Origin: Sebastes aleutianus
Lineage: Eukaryota; Chordata; Actinopteri; Perciformes; Sebastidae
Reading direction: 5' to 3'
Assembly (NCBI GenBank): GCA_916700875.1
Contig: CAKAKS010000062.1
Location: forward strand, 4,610,373 to 4,674,372
Length of the DNA: 64,000 nt
Shown here: one piece after another, positions 21,130-51,502 of the stretch
Numbering within the stretch: the first letter of the stretch is position 1
How the letters are laid out: every line of letters begins with the position of its first letter
Notes under the pieces: generated by a model
Told to the model about the DNA's origin: nothing
Database searches by the model: none
Seen by the model: only the letters and a program-made list of their open reading frames with translations
Position numbers and translations under genes: made by a program

Positions 21130-23055
21130 TAGGGGTGTAATGATCGATAAGATACGTATCACTTTCCATGGTTCTGATTCAAGGACGATATTTGGCTCAT
21201 CTAGTGCGATACGATACGTTACGATACGATACGTTACGATACGTTACGTTACGATACGATACGATACGATACGATACGATACGATGCGATACGATTCAAT
21301 GATTTGAACTCGATACAGTAACTTTTTTTTTTTTTTTTTTAATTCAGTCAGTGTTACTGTGAAATAAATATCTGATACTGGACAGTGCAGGTCAGGATTC
21401 CTCAACGTTTTTCTTGTAAGGGAATCAGGGATAAATTAATTATGGATATAAACAAGTAAACACGACAATTAATGGCAAATACATACAGCTTTTATTAGAA
21501 AATAATAAAAAGTGCAACATCAGGACCCGCTGCTTCAGTTCTGAAGATACAAGACAGTGCAATATTTAACAAAAATATAATAAACCAACTTCTATTCAAG
21601 TTAAATGAACAGTGATTTAACCTGCTGCTTCTGTCCTCATTTTCAATATAAACGGTAGTTTGGGAGCCATGAACGATTCAGAATGAAGTAATGTTTGTAG
21701 TAATGTTAATTAGGGTTATGATGGTTTATATTTTTTGGTATTGGTTTTTGTTAGTGTTGGTGATATTGTCATTTATTATTGTGTCATTTATTATTATTTA
21801 TTACACGACTGTGTTGAATACTCGATTCTGATTGGTCAATCACAGCGTTCTGTGGTCTGTAATTTCTGTATAACAGACCGTTGCTATGTATAAGAGACCG
21901 TTGCTATGGCACAGCTCAGATGTCGGACTCTGGCGGACCATTTTTGTGTCAAATTATTGATTCTTTTATTATTTTATTCTTCAGTTAGTAGCTGTGTAAT
22001 AAGCGGGATAATGTACAGCTAGCGGGTCATTGTTGTTGTCCGCTGCGCGTCGCCCTGTCGGGGATTCTTTCACAACAATGACCGGCTCGCTGTACATTCA
22101 CAGAGCATCACAGTTCCATAGTGCAAAAATATTAGTAAAAAAATCACAAGTTAGTAGTACAAAGTACAAAGTATACAAAATATACCAGATATAAAAATAC
22201 CAGGAGATGAAGAAAACTGTTAAAAATGAATATAGTGCAGGGTAACAGCTGTGATACCGGACTATTATATAGATATACAGTAGAGACCAGAGGATTAAGA
22301 AATGTGAAATATGTAATATAATGTGGGATAAGAACTGAGGTAAAGAGATTTTTTTAAAAATAGACTAAAGTGCAGAATAAAGCTGTACATTGTTTGTAGA
22401 ACAACGAGTAAAACAAGTCTATAAAGGTGCAGAGTAGAGCTGTTTGTGGTATGCAGAATTGTCCCTGGCGTGATCGTGATAGATTTGGGTCACCTGGATG
22501 TGGGCGGCACTCATAGTTAATATAATCAGCTGTTCACCGGAGTGATGGAGGGAAGATAGGGGTGAGGGGGTCGCCGTATTTTTTGTTGATTTTTGTTTAT
22601 TCTGCAAACAGCGAGCGATTTATAATAATGACATCACCCTTTTTTTTTGCAAAAGCCAAAATGTTTCTACACGCTGAACCTCAAACATGAAAACCTCTCG
22701 CTCGTCTGGCTCTTCCTCGCCATCGGCCACGCTTCGTTTTGTTGTCGTCTCTCTGAGATCGGCGCTGCTTGCGCATGTCGATGACGTCATACCCAGGGAG
22801 AGCGAACCGGAGTAACGTTTAACTTCTCTTTAATATTAAAAAGTGCTAAAATATACATCCATATGACGTTTGTCCTGCTTAAATACAAGGTGCAAATTCT
22901 TAGTATCGATACAATCGATTATTTACCTTGCAAATCGATTTTATATCAATGTACGTCTCCCGTGAAGGACAACTTGCCGAGTACCTATCGATGTAGTTGG
23001 ATCGTAGGAATATAAATCGATACATCGATGTAGTAGATGAACCGTTACACCCCTA
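21130..23055. mobile_element. Non-autonomous hAT-type element, 1926 bp
   Basis: Ends TAGGGGTGTAATGATCGATA and CGTTACACCCCTA form short inverted termini of hAT type. The flanks carry a perfect 8-bp duplication GTAACTAT (21122-21129 and 23056-23063). Sub-terminal regions are rich in ATCGAT. A pentamer array lies near the left end. No transposase frame is visible, so it depends on a relative for movement. Confidence 0.88.
21206..21296 (+). repeat. ACGAT/ACGTT pentanucleotide array
   Basis: About 18 tandem pentamers, mostly ACGAT with ACGTT variants, located inside the hAT-type element close to its left terminus. Confidence 0.95.
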
Positions 23056-24218
23056 GTAACTATTGTTCATTTTGTTCCAGGGCGCCGTACAGCTAAGTTA
23101 AGGACTTCTGGAGGTCTCTGGACCCACGTTGGAAAACAACAATCAGCAAGTACGTAATTTAATCATTTCATTTCATTTAGGCCTACAAGTCAAGATGCTT
23201 TTGCAGGTCCAGTATTCTCCAGACCTCCACTGCCTTTACTGGCCAAACATGTTTAGACATACACAGAATTTGACCCTGGTGTCCAGTGGCTCTCTGTGTA
23301 TTTACACACAGTTCCAAGAACAGTGTAGATGGAAATATACAGTAGCTACAGACTTACAGCTCCAACAAGGACAACAACGCTAAAGGGAGATTAGCAAACA
23401 TAAACATATAGGTATTCTGAACAGGTAAGTAGGTAGACAATGAAGATGTATGTAGATCTAAAACAACAAATGGACGACCTCACTCAAGAATGGGGTTTTT
23501 TTTCTGTCATAATTTGTTTATAACAAACTGAAATGTAAGAAAATGCTACATCCGAAATAACAATAAACACACACAAAAATCTGATTTGTTCACACCCGGG
23601 TGCAAAACCTTTGTGAATCAGGATTGTTCTAAAATTGGATGCACTTTTTGTCAGTAGCTTCAGGAAATGCCCAAATAATCCTATTAAACGTCAGCAATCC
23701 CTGGTGCCATGAGTAAACACCATGTACTTGTCAGAGCAAACAAAGGCAATAATAATTACAATATATGTGTATATATTTATAAAAATAAGGGCTGTCAAAG
23801 TTAACGCGATAATAACGCGTTAATGCACATTCCTTTTAACGCCACTAATTTCTTTAACGCATTAACGCAACTTTCTATTTTTAGATTGTAGTGGGAAAAG
23901 TTTTAAAGCTAGAGTGAAGATACTGGTATCATATGAAACTACAAAAACCTAATGAATCAATCGGTACCAACCAGGTCATACAACTTGTCGTAAAGGAGGC
24001 TAAATAACGCTCCAAAGTTTCACTAAATTTTGGTGAGGAAAGACTGTCACTGCCATTTCTTTCTCCTCTTTAAAAAACAGGTCAACACGACACATGTCAG
24101 AACAGAATGCTGTCAGATTAACATAAAAGGTGCAGCAGCTCAAGGTGAAATATGCAGATGGAGAGAGTTGCTCAACCTGTAACGTTACCACCTTCTAAGA
24201 TCACTAATTAAAGTTTTA

Positions 24219-24857
24219 TTACCTCCGCCAAGGCCGGAGGCCTAGGAAGGACGTTATGTTTTCACTGGCGTTGGTTTGTTTGTTGGTTTGTTGGTTTGGA
24301 GAATAACTCGAAAAGTCCGCAATGGATTTGAAAATTTGAAATGTTTTGGAGGGGTGGGGTGTGGCACAATGAACAATCCATTAGATTTTGGTGGCGATCT
24401 GGATCATGATCAGGAACACTTTTAATAACTCCAGTCAGCCTGTGCATTAACACCACAGGCTTTAGGACATGCGCAGTGTAACTGATGACGCGTTCATGAC
24501 GTGTCACCCTGCCTCTTTCCTTCTGCCTGCTGAGAGAGGGACAGAGAGAGAGCGGGGGGTGGAGGGAGGGGGAGGACACCTGTAGATTCACATTAAACTC
24601 TGTGAAATTACAGTTGAGTTCGACCAAAGCACACTTGGTGATTGTTGGGAAGAGTAACGACGGCGGTTTAGGTGAGTTTATTTTGTTTCTGTCCAGTTTT
24701 AATGAAATGTTTTTCGATGCTCCGCTACGTACAGCTTATCTCAACATAAACAAAAATACACGTGGAGGATGGCGCAAGCTAAACGGAGAGGGGGGGGGGG
24801 GGCCATCGTACTCGGGCAGCTTGGTGAAAGTCTGCGCTCTCCGATTGCCATTCTAGT
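24219..24857 (+). repeat. Dispersed repeat family C, copy 2
   Basis: Opens ATTACCTCCGCCAAGGCCGG, passes GTTATGTTTTCACTGGCGTT and GATTTTGGTGGCGATCTGGA, and closes TCTGCGCTCTCCGATTGCCA. Longer than copy 1 because it keeps a middle section (ACTGATGACGCGTTCATGAC) shared with copy 3. Confidence 0.8.
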
Positions 24858-25084
24858 ATTCATCTTAAGTTGATTCCTCTCAGATCAGTCTATAGAAACT
24901 ATTTTCCCCCTCATTCATGCCAACTACATGGATGAATAAAGGAATAGCAAAACACTTTACACAGGCCTACAACATGTGAGTTGATAGGAATTAAACAAGA
25001 GTCCTAACTTAACTTAGCTGTCATTCAATGCTTGTGCTTGTGCTTGTGTCGGGTATCATAAAACAGGCAGCAAAATCTGCTCGG

Positions 25085-25345
25085 TAACGGCGGGGCCACA
25101 CTGCCTGCGTGACCAGTGTGTGACAGAGCTGTGCGGCGTCCGTCCACACAGACAGCGTTGTTTTAGACAGAAAACATTTTAAGAAGCATGTGCTCATTTG
25201 TAAATAATAATATTAATTCACAATTAAAAGCCGGTACTCTATTCTCCACAACACTGTCCTGCAAATATTTCAGAATAAAAGCCTTGTGTTAACAAATGAA
25301 GGGATTCTGTCCACAGAAAAACGCTAGACAGCTTTTATTTTGACT
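25085..25345 (-). repeat. MITE family A, fragment copy 3
   Basis: Begins GCGGGGCCACACTGCCTGCG and contains AATAAAAGCCTTGTGTTAAC and ACGCTAGACAGCTTTTATTT, in the same orientation as copy 2. Only about 260 bp remains. Confidence 0.65.
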
Positions 25346-26679
25346 TTATTACTCACAGTAACACACTATAATCCACACAGTATCAAAAACTGAATCAGAA
25401 TGGGTATTATAATTATTATAAGTGGGGCTAATCTGAGGCTAATCTCCTTTTCTGTTGCTCCCTGAAACAACTAGCAGGGCCAGAGCGACCAACATTTTTC
25501 TGTTGCATCAACTCACATGTTAGATGATGGGAGCACTAACCCCGTTCCAGCCAGTACCAAGCACCGCCCACCGGTCAGGTCACAGACTTTCTAATTTTAC
25601 AGCTAAACAGTACACTAAAAGATGTTTCTGAGAACATTTGAGGAGAGAAATAGGCATTACAGTAACAGAATATTGATTCATATTTGATCAGCGCTGCCTA
25701 GTTTGAAAGTTTGATCGGAGTTCGCGGGTTTCTAGGCAGTGATTGACAGCTGCTCTAGAGACTGCTCGGCTCTGATTGGTTGTTTTCCTTCGGCGCTGTG
25801 AAATCTTGCAGATACCTTTAGGACAACAGGAGGACACAGAGGAACAGGTTTTTTTTCGATTATCTTGTCCAGCAGCTCCTCCAACTTTAGGACTCGCAGC
25901 TAGCAGGGCCGGTCCTAACTTTTTGGGGGCCCTATGCAAAATCTTGTTTTTCGACCAAATGCTGTGTTTTTTTCACAGCAATATAAAATAGTTAATAGAA
26001 AGGGAATTATGACCTGATTATAAATATTTTATTTTCATAATCTTTTGAATTGTGTTTTTTAATGCAAATAACCACTACAGATGACAATAACAAAGTACAG
26101 TACAGTGTAGGCTACAGTACCCTCCCACCCCCTAAAAAAAGGGCTCCCCCAGAAGCTACGGTGTAATTTGAACACTACCATGTATATAATGTTTTTCATG
26201 TAAAATATATCGATCATTGAATGACATCAGATCTAAACTGTTATTCCTTCATTAAGCGCATAGATTTCAAAAGTGGCAGATAAAATGTCTGAGTGGCAGA
26301 CCAAAAAAAAAAAACGTACCTGCCACAGTGGCAGGCAGTGAAAAAAGTTAATTTCAGACCCTGGTGACAAGCTTTGTTATGTCAATCAAACGCCTGTAGA
26401 CCAAGTAGCCGGGTGGTGGTGGAGTCTACCAGCTCCAGAGTTCAATAACACCACACTGCAGCTGTGGTTACACAACAGTCTTTCTGTCAATGCAATTTCA
26501 GGTCACTACAGGACAGGACAGCTGTTGTCTGCTGTCTGTTTCTCTTTTCTGTTTCACTTCTCCATCATAAATGGAATCCAGTTTATTCCGATATTACCCT
26601 TCATTTTCTCATATTTTTTCCCATTTATACTGAAACCCCAAATTGCTCCTGAAGGCTGAGCCGTCAGTGTGTAAATGAG

Positions 26680-26850
26680 TATTTAGATTAGATCCTGATG
26701 GGCAGGCTCCTTATACGGCAGCCGCTGCCATCAGTGTATGAATGTGTGTGTGAATGGGTGAATGCAGACATGTAGTGTAAAGAGCTTTGAGTGGTTGGAA
26801 GACTAGAAAGGAGCTATATAAATGCAAGTCCATTTACCATTTACCATATT
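26680..26850 (+). repeat. Fish SINE/LINE-tail-like repeat
   Basis: Carries GTAAAGAGCTTTGAGTGGTT and GAGCTATATAAATGCAAGTC followed by CCATTTACCATTTACCA, a familiar teleost repeat. A diverged inverted piece lies at 30603-30690 (GGTAAACTGACTTGCATTTA). Confidence 0.65.
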
Positions 26851-27949
26851 CTATTACTGTAAGTGGTAAGGAAGTGATGACATTTTGGACCGACATGGAT
26901 GTAAACTGCAACTTGAATGGTTGGCGGAGGCAAGAGCCAGTGGGGATGAAGATTGTTTAAATATTTAATCTCCATAAACAGATTCTACTTTCACATGTAA
27001 TCTGTAGGCAAGGGGACAAGACTTTGGCATTGGAAGTGTTCTGGTTTCCGTTTTGTAGTCCGAGTAGTATTGACCAATCATGTTCTAGCAGGCTTTGGTT
27101 GAAGGCAGGTTAACAGTCCGTGTGGAGGGCAGAAGAGAACGCATTGGCCAAAATGCAGTCCGGGAACCCACCGGCTATCGTCTGACGATGATTTCGCTTT
27201 TTTATTGTTAAATTTAGCTTGTAAACTGGCAACTCGTGAAACAATCCAGTCGTACGTATGTATTTTTTCATTTGCTAAAGTTTTTCCAATATATCCAGTT
27301 GTTTCTGACACATCCTTGTAATAGTCTGTGATATAGTTGATACTGTTTAATTGATGAAATGAGTGAGAGCCTCTTCATATTTGGAAAGTTTCTCATTGAA
27401 GTCTTCCTCAAGATTTGCTGCAGTTGGAATTAGCTCGAGCCGTCCTGCCTTTATTTGATTAATTGGAATGCCTTGTATGTTTTTTTAAATGGATTGAACA
27501 GTTTGAGATCATTAGAGGCATAGGTGTAAGTGTTAAAGTAGCAGAGGACTTTTAGTCAGGACACATCCTGCGGTACCTCACACTTCCTCTTACTCGAGGC
27601 TCGGTGTGAAAGGAATGAATAGATTTCCTACTTTCATTGAGGAGGGGGGGCGGAGGCACCGAGCCAGCCGGCTGACAGATCAGGGAGAGAAGCTGGTCAA
27701 TCGCTGGCAGCTCGCCTGTCCCATTCTTTGTGCGCTGCGGTGGTCTGCCTGTTGGTAGGAGAGGTGTTTGTATGTGTGTGAGACGCCTGAGGTTTGTGTT
27801 TCCAGAATTATTTAGAGGCCTCATTGAGGTCTCATTCTCTAATAGATATATCAACGTTTTGATCGGTTATGACCAAAATGTGTAGTATTCTTTTTTTTCA
27901 GTCAACTTTCTATAACATCATTGTGATGTACATGATTCCTAGAAATTAT

Positions 27950-28145
27950 TCCAAAACACAGAGGTGTGGGATTTTTGTGTTGTCCGTCCGTCCCTCCGTC
28001 CGTCCATACCATTCTCGGGGACGCAATATCTCAGGAATACCTGGAATTTCTTGAAATTTGGCACAAAAATTCCACTGGGCTCCAGGATGAACTGATTAGA
28101 TTTTGGTGGTCAAAGGTCACTCTGTTTGAGGTGAAGGCTCATGAA
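27950..28145 (+). repeat. Dispersed repeat family D, copy 1
   Basis: Contains a CCGT-rich tract (GTCCGTCCGTCCCTCCGTCC), TTGGCACAAAAATTCCACTG and AGATTTTGGTGGTCAAAGGT. The sequence at 44451-44735 shares the last two landmarks. Confidence 0.65.
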
Positions 28146-28507
28146 CTGCCTTGAATGCAGTGCATGACGCACAGGAACGGCAGCTCCAGTGTTAAGTGAT
28201 TTCATTCCAAATAAGTGTTATAAATACTGTAGCAGCAACATTTAATGTAGGAGAGAAAATTAGCAATGTCATCAACTGCATGAATTTGCAAACATTCAGA
28301 TTGTGCATCTTTGTAATATACCTGACAAATGTCAATGCCTTTTTTTTTTTAATGAATCGTGGTGGACATATTTTGAATATTTTAAAAATACACAAGTACA
28401 ATTTTCTCAAGTATCTTCTTACAAATTACATTAAGATTTGAGAAATAAATTACAAAACGATCAGAAGTAATTGCAATACATATTTAGAGTGCATGTAAGA
28501 TAAATAC

Positions 28508-29242
28508 TAGGGCTGGGACGATTCACCTATCTCCCGATTCGATGCTATCACGATACTTGGGTGCCGATTTGATATGTATTGTGATATGATATTGCAATTT
28601 TTGTTAACTTTTTTAACATTAGACCTTAGGAAAAAGTTGAATCATACACTTTTACTTTGGAAAATATTTAAATTAATACAGTAAGAATGTTTGATTTTCA
28701 GCATGTACGTAGTCAGAGATGTCCTGAAGTCAAATATATCAGTCATTGTCAGGAATTATTTATTACATTTTTTCCAGCAACCCAAAAATCAAAGAATAAA
28801 AACATTTCCCTCACAAATTAGTGGCATTTTCTTTTTAATTTATAAGGGACATGTCATGTTTTATACTACTGGTGAATATAATCGAATCAATATTATTCCC
28901 GTATATGTATATACTTATTCCCTTATACTGTATAACCCAAAGTGTTTCCATATTTTACTGGATGTGTACTATTTACCACGTTGGATTTAACGTGAGAGTG
29001 CAGGTCGTATCCACGCGGACCCTCCGCCGTTTTCTATTTTTTTTCGTTTCGCCTCGCTGCGGCCAACTGCGATTTGTTTTGGTTGAAGGATACGGGACGG
29101 ATATGATGTCATGTTACTCAGACTACAATATAAAAGCGGTAACTTCCTTCTACCTCTGCATAGACTCAAATGAAGCAAATATATCGATTCTGGCATTATA
29201 CATACGTATACATAGGTGAATCGTTTTTTTCCCCCACCCCTA
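28508..29242. mobile_element. hAT-type MITE, 735 bp
   Basis: Ends TAGGGCTGGGACGATTCACC and, inverted, AGGTGAATCG...CCCCACCCCTA. A perfect 8-bp flanking duplication ATAAATAC is present at 28500-28507 and 29243-29250. It has no transposase frame. A fragment of its right end recurs, inverted, at 48320-48422. Confidence 0.87.
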
Positions 29243-30994
29243 ATAAATACTATAATATAGCAACTAGGGAGGGAATCGACCGATTATCGACCTGGCTGAT
29301 TATCGGCTGCAATATTCAGCTTGATACAATTATCGGAATCACAGTTTAAAAAAAAAAATCAAATAATAAATTAATTGAGCTACTTAGGCTTCTCTCTCTC
29401 TGAGCAAGACAGCAGCGTGCTGCCCAACGAGAGAGCCACAGACTCTAAACAACAGCCACATCCTGTTTAATACAACTAACAACAGGCTGTCTATGACATG
29501 CAGGCTACAGCACTAGCTAGTTTACTTTGTGTAACACGGCACTCTGACAGCCTGCCGTCGTCCAGCAAACACAGACAGACACACGATCCTCTAACCGGCC
29601 GTGGGGAAAAGGAGCATTTCTGATATTAAACCTTTTCTTTTCTTCCTTTCAATAATACAAAACTATTACTACCTGCAAAAACTGAAATTTGTGTCCACTT
29701 GGGGGCACAACATTGACATAATGAACTTGCTAGGAAATAATCATTTATTTTCACATCCGGCAGTTATGGAGCAACATTATTATTCAGAGGCAAATTAACA
29801 AAGAAAAGATTGCGGCTGCTGATATCACCATGAATTGTGCATCATTTGCATCCGCTATCTGTCCCGTCTCAAGGTCACATTCACTACAGATATTGTGCAA
29901 ATGATATTACAGCACACACACGCCCATAAAGTTTTGCAACACGTCACTTCTGACCTAAGATACAGTATGTGTGTGGGTTTGTTGTTTTTACAACATGTAC
30001 TGTATGTCTTATGGCTTATTATGGTTAATGACTTCTTAGAAGACTATCCGCTTTCTGGTACAGAGAAATAGTGTCTCTGTGGTTAATACGATTGTCGTGA
30101 ATGTGAAAATTTGACATAGTTGTGCTGTAAAATCCTTCTGCGTAATAAACATTTATGCAGTGTTTTGATTTTGGATAAGTCCTCAAACTCATGGATTTAT
30201 TCTTCGTATTTGACTTCCTGTATCCTATCTCTCCATCTCACCGCTTCCAAGAGGCCTACACCAATGCAGCCTCTTGTATTTGTTTTACCCAGGGCTGTTT
30301 TCGGTCCCAGCTGATAGAATGTTTCAGCAGAACTGGTTGTCGGTTGTTTGAACAGCTTTGAAAACCCACCTTCCCCTAAGGGTGCTCCAATCAGAGTTTT
30401 TGGGGCCGATCACCATTTGCTGGAAGCAGTATCGGCTGATCACCGATCGAAGTAGTCTATTTGAAGCCTTCTGTTTATCATGTAGCATTATTTATTAATT
30501 TAACAACATTGTACAACTGGCACCAGATTAAATGTTTCCAGTAGGGGCACTGGTGCTCCCTACTGGAAATTTCAGCACCAAATTTTAGGAGCACTCCCAT
30601 GCAAATGGTAAACTGACTTGCATTTACGGTATATATAGCACCTTTCTAGTCTTACACTACATGTCAGCATTCACACACACATTCATGGGACATACAACGC
30701 AACAATTCATATTTTTTTCCATCTTAACCGTATTACTGAAAAAATGCTTTAGTAATATTTACAGAAATAACAATGAAAAGTCACAAAGTGAAGTTGTGCT
30801 TTACGAGAAAAAATCATCAAGTGAAATTATGCTTTATTTTTTTAAACAGACACAAAATAGCAATAAGTAATGGTCAAGTCTTATAGGCTGCTCTTTTCAA
30901 GGCACTTTCATTTTAACTGATCAAACTGTGACGATGTGCTTGAATATTCTGTATATTCTGTAAAGGGCTGTCGGTCTCTTCTCTCGGAGTGCAT

Positions 30995-30998
<4 letters not shown>

Positions 30999-31027
<29 letters not shown>
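30999..31027 (+). repeat. (CT)n microsatellite
   Basis: CT tract running into a short CA tract; within the probable hAT-type element. Confidence 0.95.
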
Positions 31028-31037
<10 letters not shown>

Positions 31038-31222
31038 TCACTCTCTCCCTGGCTCTGTCTTTCTTTCTATCTCGGATGTGCGTTGTCTGGAGGCAATACG
31101 CTATTATAACCATCCAAACCGATGACAGTAATTGGTTTGGAATTGCTTCTGATTGTGCTTTTTAAGCACCAATTTATGCAATTAGCGCCACTGCAAACCT
31201 GCGCCCCGATGTTGGTGTGGAC

Positions 31223-31359
<137 letters not shown>

Positions 31360-32031
31360 TCCCTCCTGGTGTTTCACATGATATACCCTCAGTACTGCTG
31401 TAAAGAAGATCCTTCAATACACCGGCTTTGCTTTTTACACTGAACACCTAACACTGCCCCAGTTGTGATTTTAGATAGCATGTCGATGTGACATGTAACA
31501 CAACAGTCCCGCCTTGAACAGGCTGCATAAAAGGGGCTTTAGAGCCACAACTCCCAACTCCGGTGAAGCCGTGTTAGCGGCGCTTAGAGAAATTTGTCTT
31601 GCGTGTTTTGTGTCATGTGATCGGCTCTTCTGATCGGCCTTTACGGAGACCACTGATCAAACTATTTAGAACAACAACCGGTGACTGATCGATTGGAGCA
31701 CCCTCACCTCCCTCCGCACCTTTTCCGACCCTTTCCGAAACCAACAATCCGGCGTTCACACCGACTTCATGCAATGATTGGACAAGGTGTGTGGAGGTGA
31801 GGAAATATGCAGGATTAGAACTTCTCTCTAGCTTCTTTACCCAACTATCTCTGGAGAGACTGTCTGAAAATGTGCCCCGTTATCCTCGCATCAAAACGAT
31901 TATCGCGTCTAAACCCCTCTCTATGACGGCTAAGACTTTTCCCTCCACCTTCGAAACAGCTATAATCACTTTTGCATTGTTGAGATAACTACGTATGAAC
32001 TTGTTATTTTCTAGCCTAAACCAGCCCTAAT

Positions 32032-32552
32032 GGTTACGTGTCCACAGGCTCCGTCCTTTCCACGCTTCCCATTCATTATCTATTTAAGCAGCCGTGCAAT
32101 GCATTCTGGTAGCGTGGCGGCGCGATTCGAGAGACGGAGCGTCACGACGGCCATTCCTCATTTGCATAAAGTTGAGGTCTGGTTTACTTTATGCAAATCA
32201 CGGGCGTCCGACACGACTCGCCGCCTCTCGAAACTCCCCGAGAATCTTTTAAACAAATAAACATTGTCGATCTAAAATAAAGACAGATTCTGCAGCTGCA
32301 TGTCTTATTTCTCGCCTCAAATGTTTTCAGAAACACATTTCGGTGAATTATTTTCGTGAAATGAGAGAAGAAGGTTTCCAAACGAGCCACCATGTTGGTT
32401 CCGGTTTGAAAGCCGGTAGCAGCAGCCCACGGAGGGAAAGCGTTGTCCAATCAAGTGCCGAGTGTTGTGTCTAGTGGCAGCCCATCAAGTGTCCAATGCT
32501 GGGTAGCGGCGCGTCCCCCTCGTGATAAAAAACGCCCCGGTGGACACGTACC
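32032..32552. mobile_element. Probable MITE with ACGTGTCCA termini
   Basis: Left end GGTTACGTGTCCACAGG and right end CCGGTGGACACGTACC form inverted termini. The interior is GC-rich with a perfect small hairpin (32159-32199). No coding sequence seen. Confidence 0.55.
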
Positions 32553-33456
32553 ATAAATCTCCATAGCCACAGGCAAGGCAAACCTCCCCGTCGTCACTAT
32601 ACGTCAGAACTTGAATGATAAATGTGAGTAAATGTCGGTGGAACTTTGATAATCGATGAGCGTTCTTCAGTATAAATGATTCCTCAGATCCACCTTGATT
32701 TCAGACTCCCCTCAATGATTCCATTCATCCCTTTTGCGTTCAGTATTCCAGCTCATCCCAGTTCAAACTCGCCGTGTCCCTTCAGCCGTCCTCTGTCACT
32801 TTAGTATACACACCAAACCCCACCCCCCCCCAAGCATATGAAGATGCAGCCTTGTGTAACTCTCACACTCCAAACCAGTTTCATCCAGTTCAAGAGGTGT
32901 TGCCAAGAAACCAGCCTGGTGCTTATGTGCGTGCATGCACGTGTTTGTTTGCGTGTGTTTGTTTGTGTGTGTGTGTATGTGTGTGTGTGCGTGCGTGTGC
33001 AGGGTCAGGGTTTCCTTCGCCGAATGAAAGCAGATAGCTGGAATGATCCTGTTCCTGCTGCCTGCGTTGCATAAGCGCTTGAAAGAGGAGAGAGAGAGCA
33101 GACAGCCGTGCCTTTCTTTGCCTTCACTCTGCCACATTACATTTTCTTTTTTTCTTTCACATCAAGAAATAAAATTACCATAATCACTGTTTATAAAACG
33201 ATCACAAATGAGCAGCCGCTGCCAACCGGCTGTTACACTTACTGCTGGACTTCAGTTGAGCCCATTAGAAAGCCTGAAATGGATCATATAAGATAAGCAT
33301 ATTGTTATACCACATAATGATACAGTATGAGAACCATTATACATTTACAGTCCTTTGTTTTTTTTATTTTTCTAGTTGTGACAGTGATGAAATAAACTCA
33401 TGAGCAGACTGAGCTGGATCACAGTGACACAGACTGAATTTTACAACTTTGACCTG

Positions 33457-33970
33457 CTTCACACCGGGCATAAAAATGCGTATCCAGCTTGTATCGAGAT
33501 ACGTTTTAACCTGATTAACATTTACACCTGCTATTAATATGTGTCTCCAGTGTCCACGTTGAGGCTGTTTTCACATATAGTTCTTTTTAAATGAACCAAA
33601 CTCAGTCCTCTTTAAAGTGGACCAAAAAGGGCACCAACAGAAAAAGGACTTTTTGCATTCACATTGTTAGATCTTTTGTCCGAGGACTCAGTTCTGTTTC
33701 TGGTCCACTTCAGCTCTGATGGGGCTTCAGTCTTCTCTCTGTTCACACTATAGTTTCTACCTTCATCCAGGGTCTGAAATTAGGAAGTGAAAAAAGTTAA
33801 TTTCAGACCCTGGTCCCTGACCAACTCCGGAGGTGGTTTGGCCGATCGGATCACAATTTGTCCTCATTGCGTTTTGGGTGCATTTACACCTGTACTCTCA
33901 TGTGGTAAAGCACTGTCCGATTACAATCCGATCACCAAAAACACATTTTAATGCCAGGTGTAAAGCGGGC
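33457..33970. repeat. MITE-like repeat with CACACCNGGC termini
   Basis: Left end TTCACACCGGGCATAAAAAT and right end ATTTTAATGCCAGGTGTAAA are approximate inverted repeats. AATCCGATCACC near the right end resembles family B ends. A second repeat (TTAATTTCAGACCCTGGT, also near 26350) lies inside. Confidence 0.5.
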
Positions 33971-34049
33971 ATTTGAGTGACACCAAAATCTTGTGTAGTT
34001 AGTAAGTGGACTTTTCCCCTTCATACAATAGTATCATTAATCCCCACTC

Positions 34050-34147
34050 CCTCCCTCTCTCTCTCCCTCCCTCTCTCTCTCCCTCCCTCTCTCTCTCTCT
34101 CTCTCTCTATGTCTCTCTGTCTCTATCTCTCTCTCTTTCTCTCTCCG
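34050..34147 (+). repeat. (CT)n tract at abat exon 2 acceptor
   Basis: Long pyrimidine tract of CT and CCCT units running straight into the acceptor CCGTAG at 34150, so the polypyrimidine tract of this splice site is microsatellite DNA. Confidence 0.95.
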
Positions 34148-34227
34148 TAGGTGACTGGTCAAGTTGGACACTGAGGGCAACCGCTGCCTCTCTCTCGCAC
34201 TTCATCCCGTCCGTTCACAGGTCCGCC

Positions 34228-51205
<16,978 letters not shown>

Positions 51206-51496
51206 ATCCTGACCCGGAAGGAACCTGACTGACACCGCATGAGCCTGAGATAATCCAGAATGGAGGGAGAGGGAAAGTCCAGATAATCCATGTCACGATA
51301 AGCACAATCCACACAATAACTCGCACAGATTATCCCATATAACCTCTGTTCCAAGATCCAAATGGCCAATCTCCATCTCTTTAGCCATAAATCATAGCGA
51401 TGATACCCCCTTAACTTGCGCTGCCATAAAGATGTACTCATTCAGAACAGGTAACGGTGGTGCAGTAACTGAGAATTTCACAGAGTTTTCATGTAA

Positions 51497-51502
51497 AATA
51501 AA
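51497..51502 (+). terminator. abat: Candidate poly(A) signal of abat
   Basis: AATAAA 292 nt after the stop. Others lie at 51201-51206 (overlapping the stop, unlikely), 51730-51735 and 51966-51971. The sequence alone does not say which is used. Confidence 0.45.
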
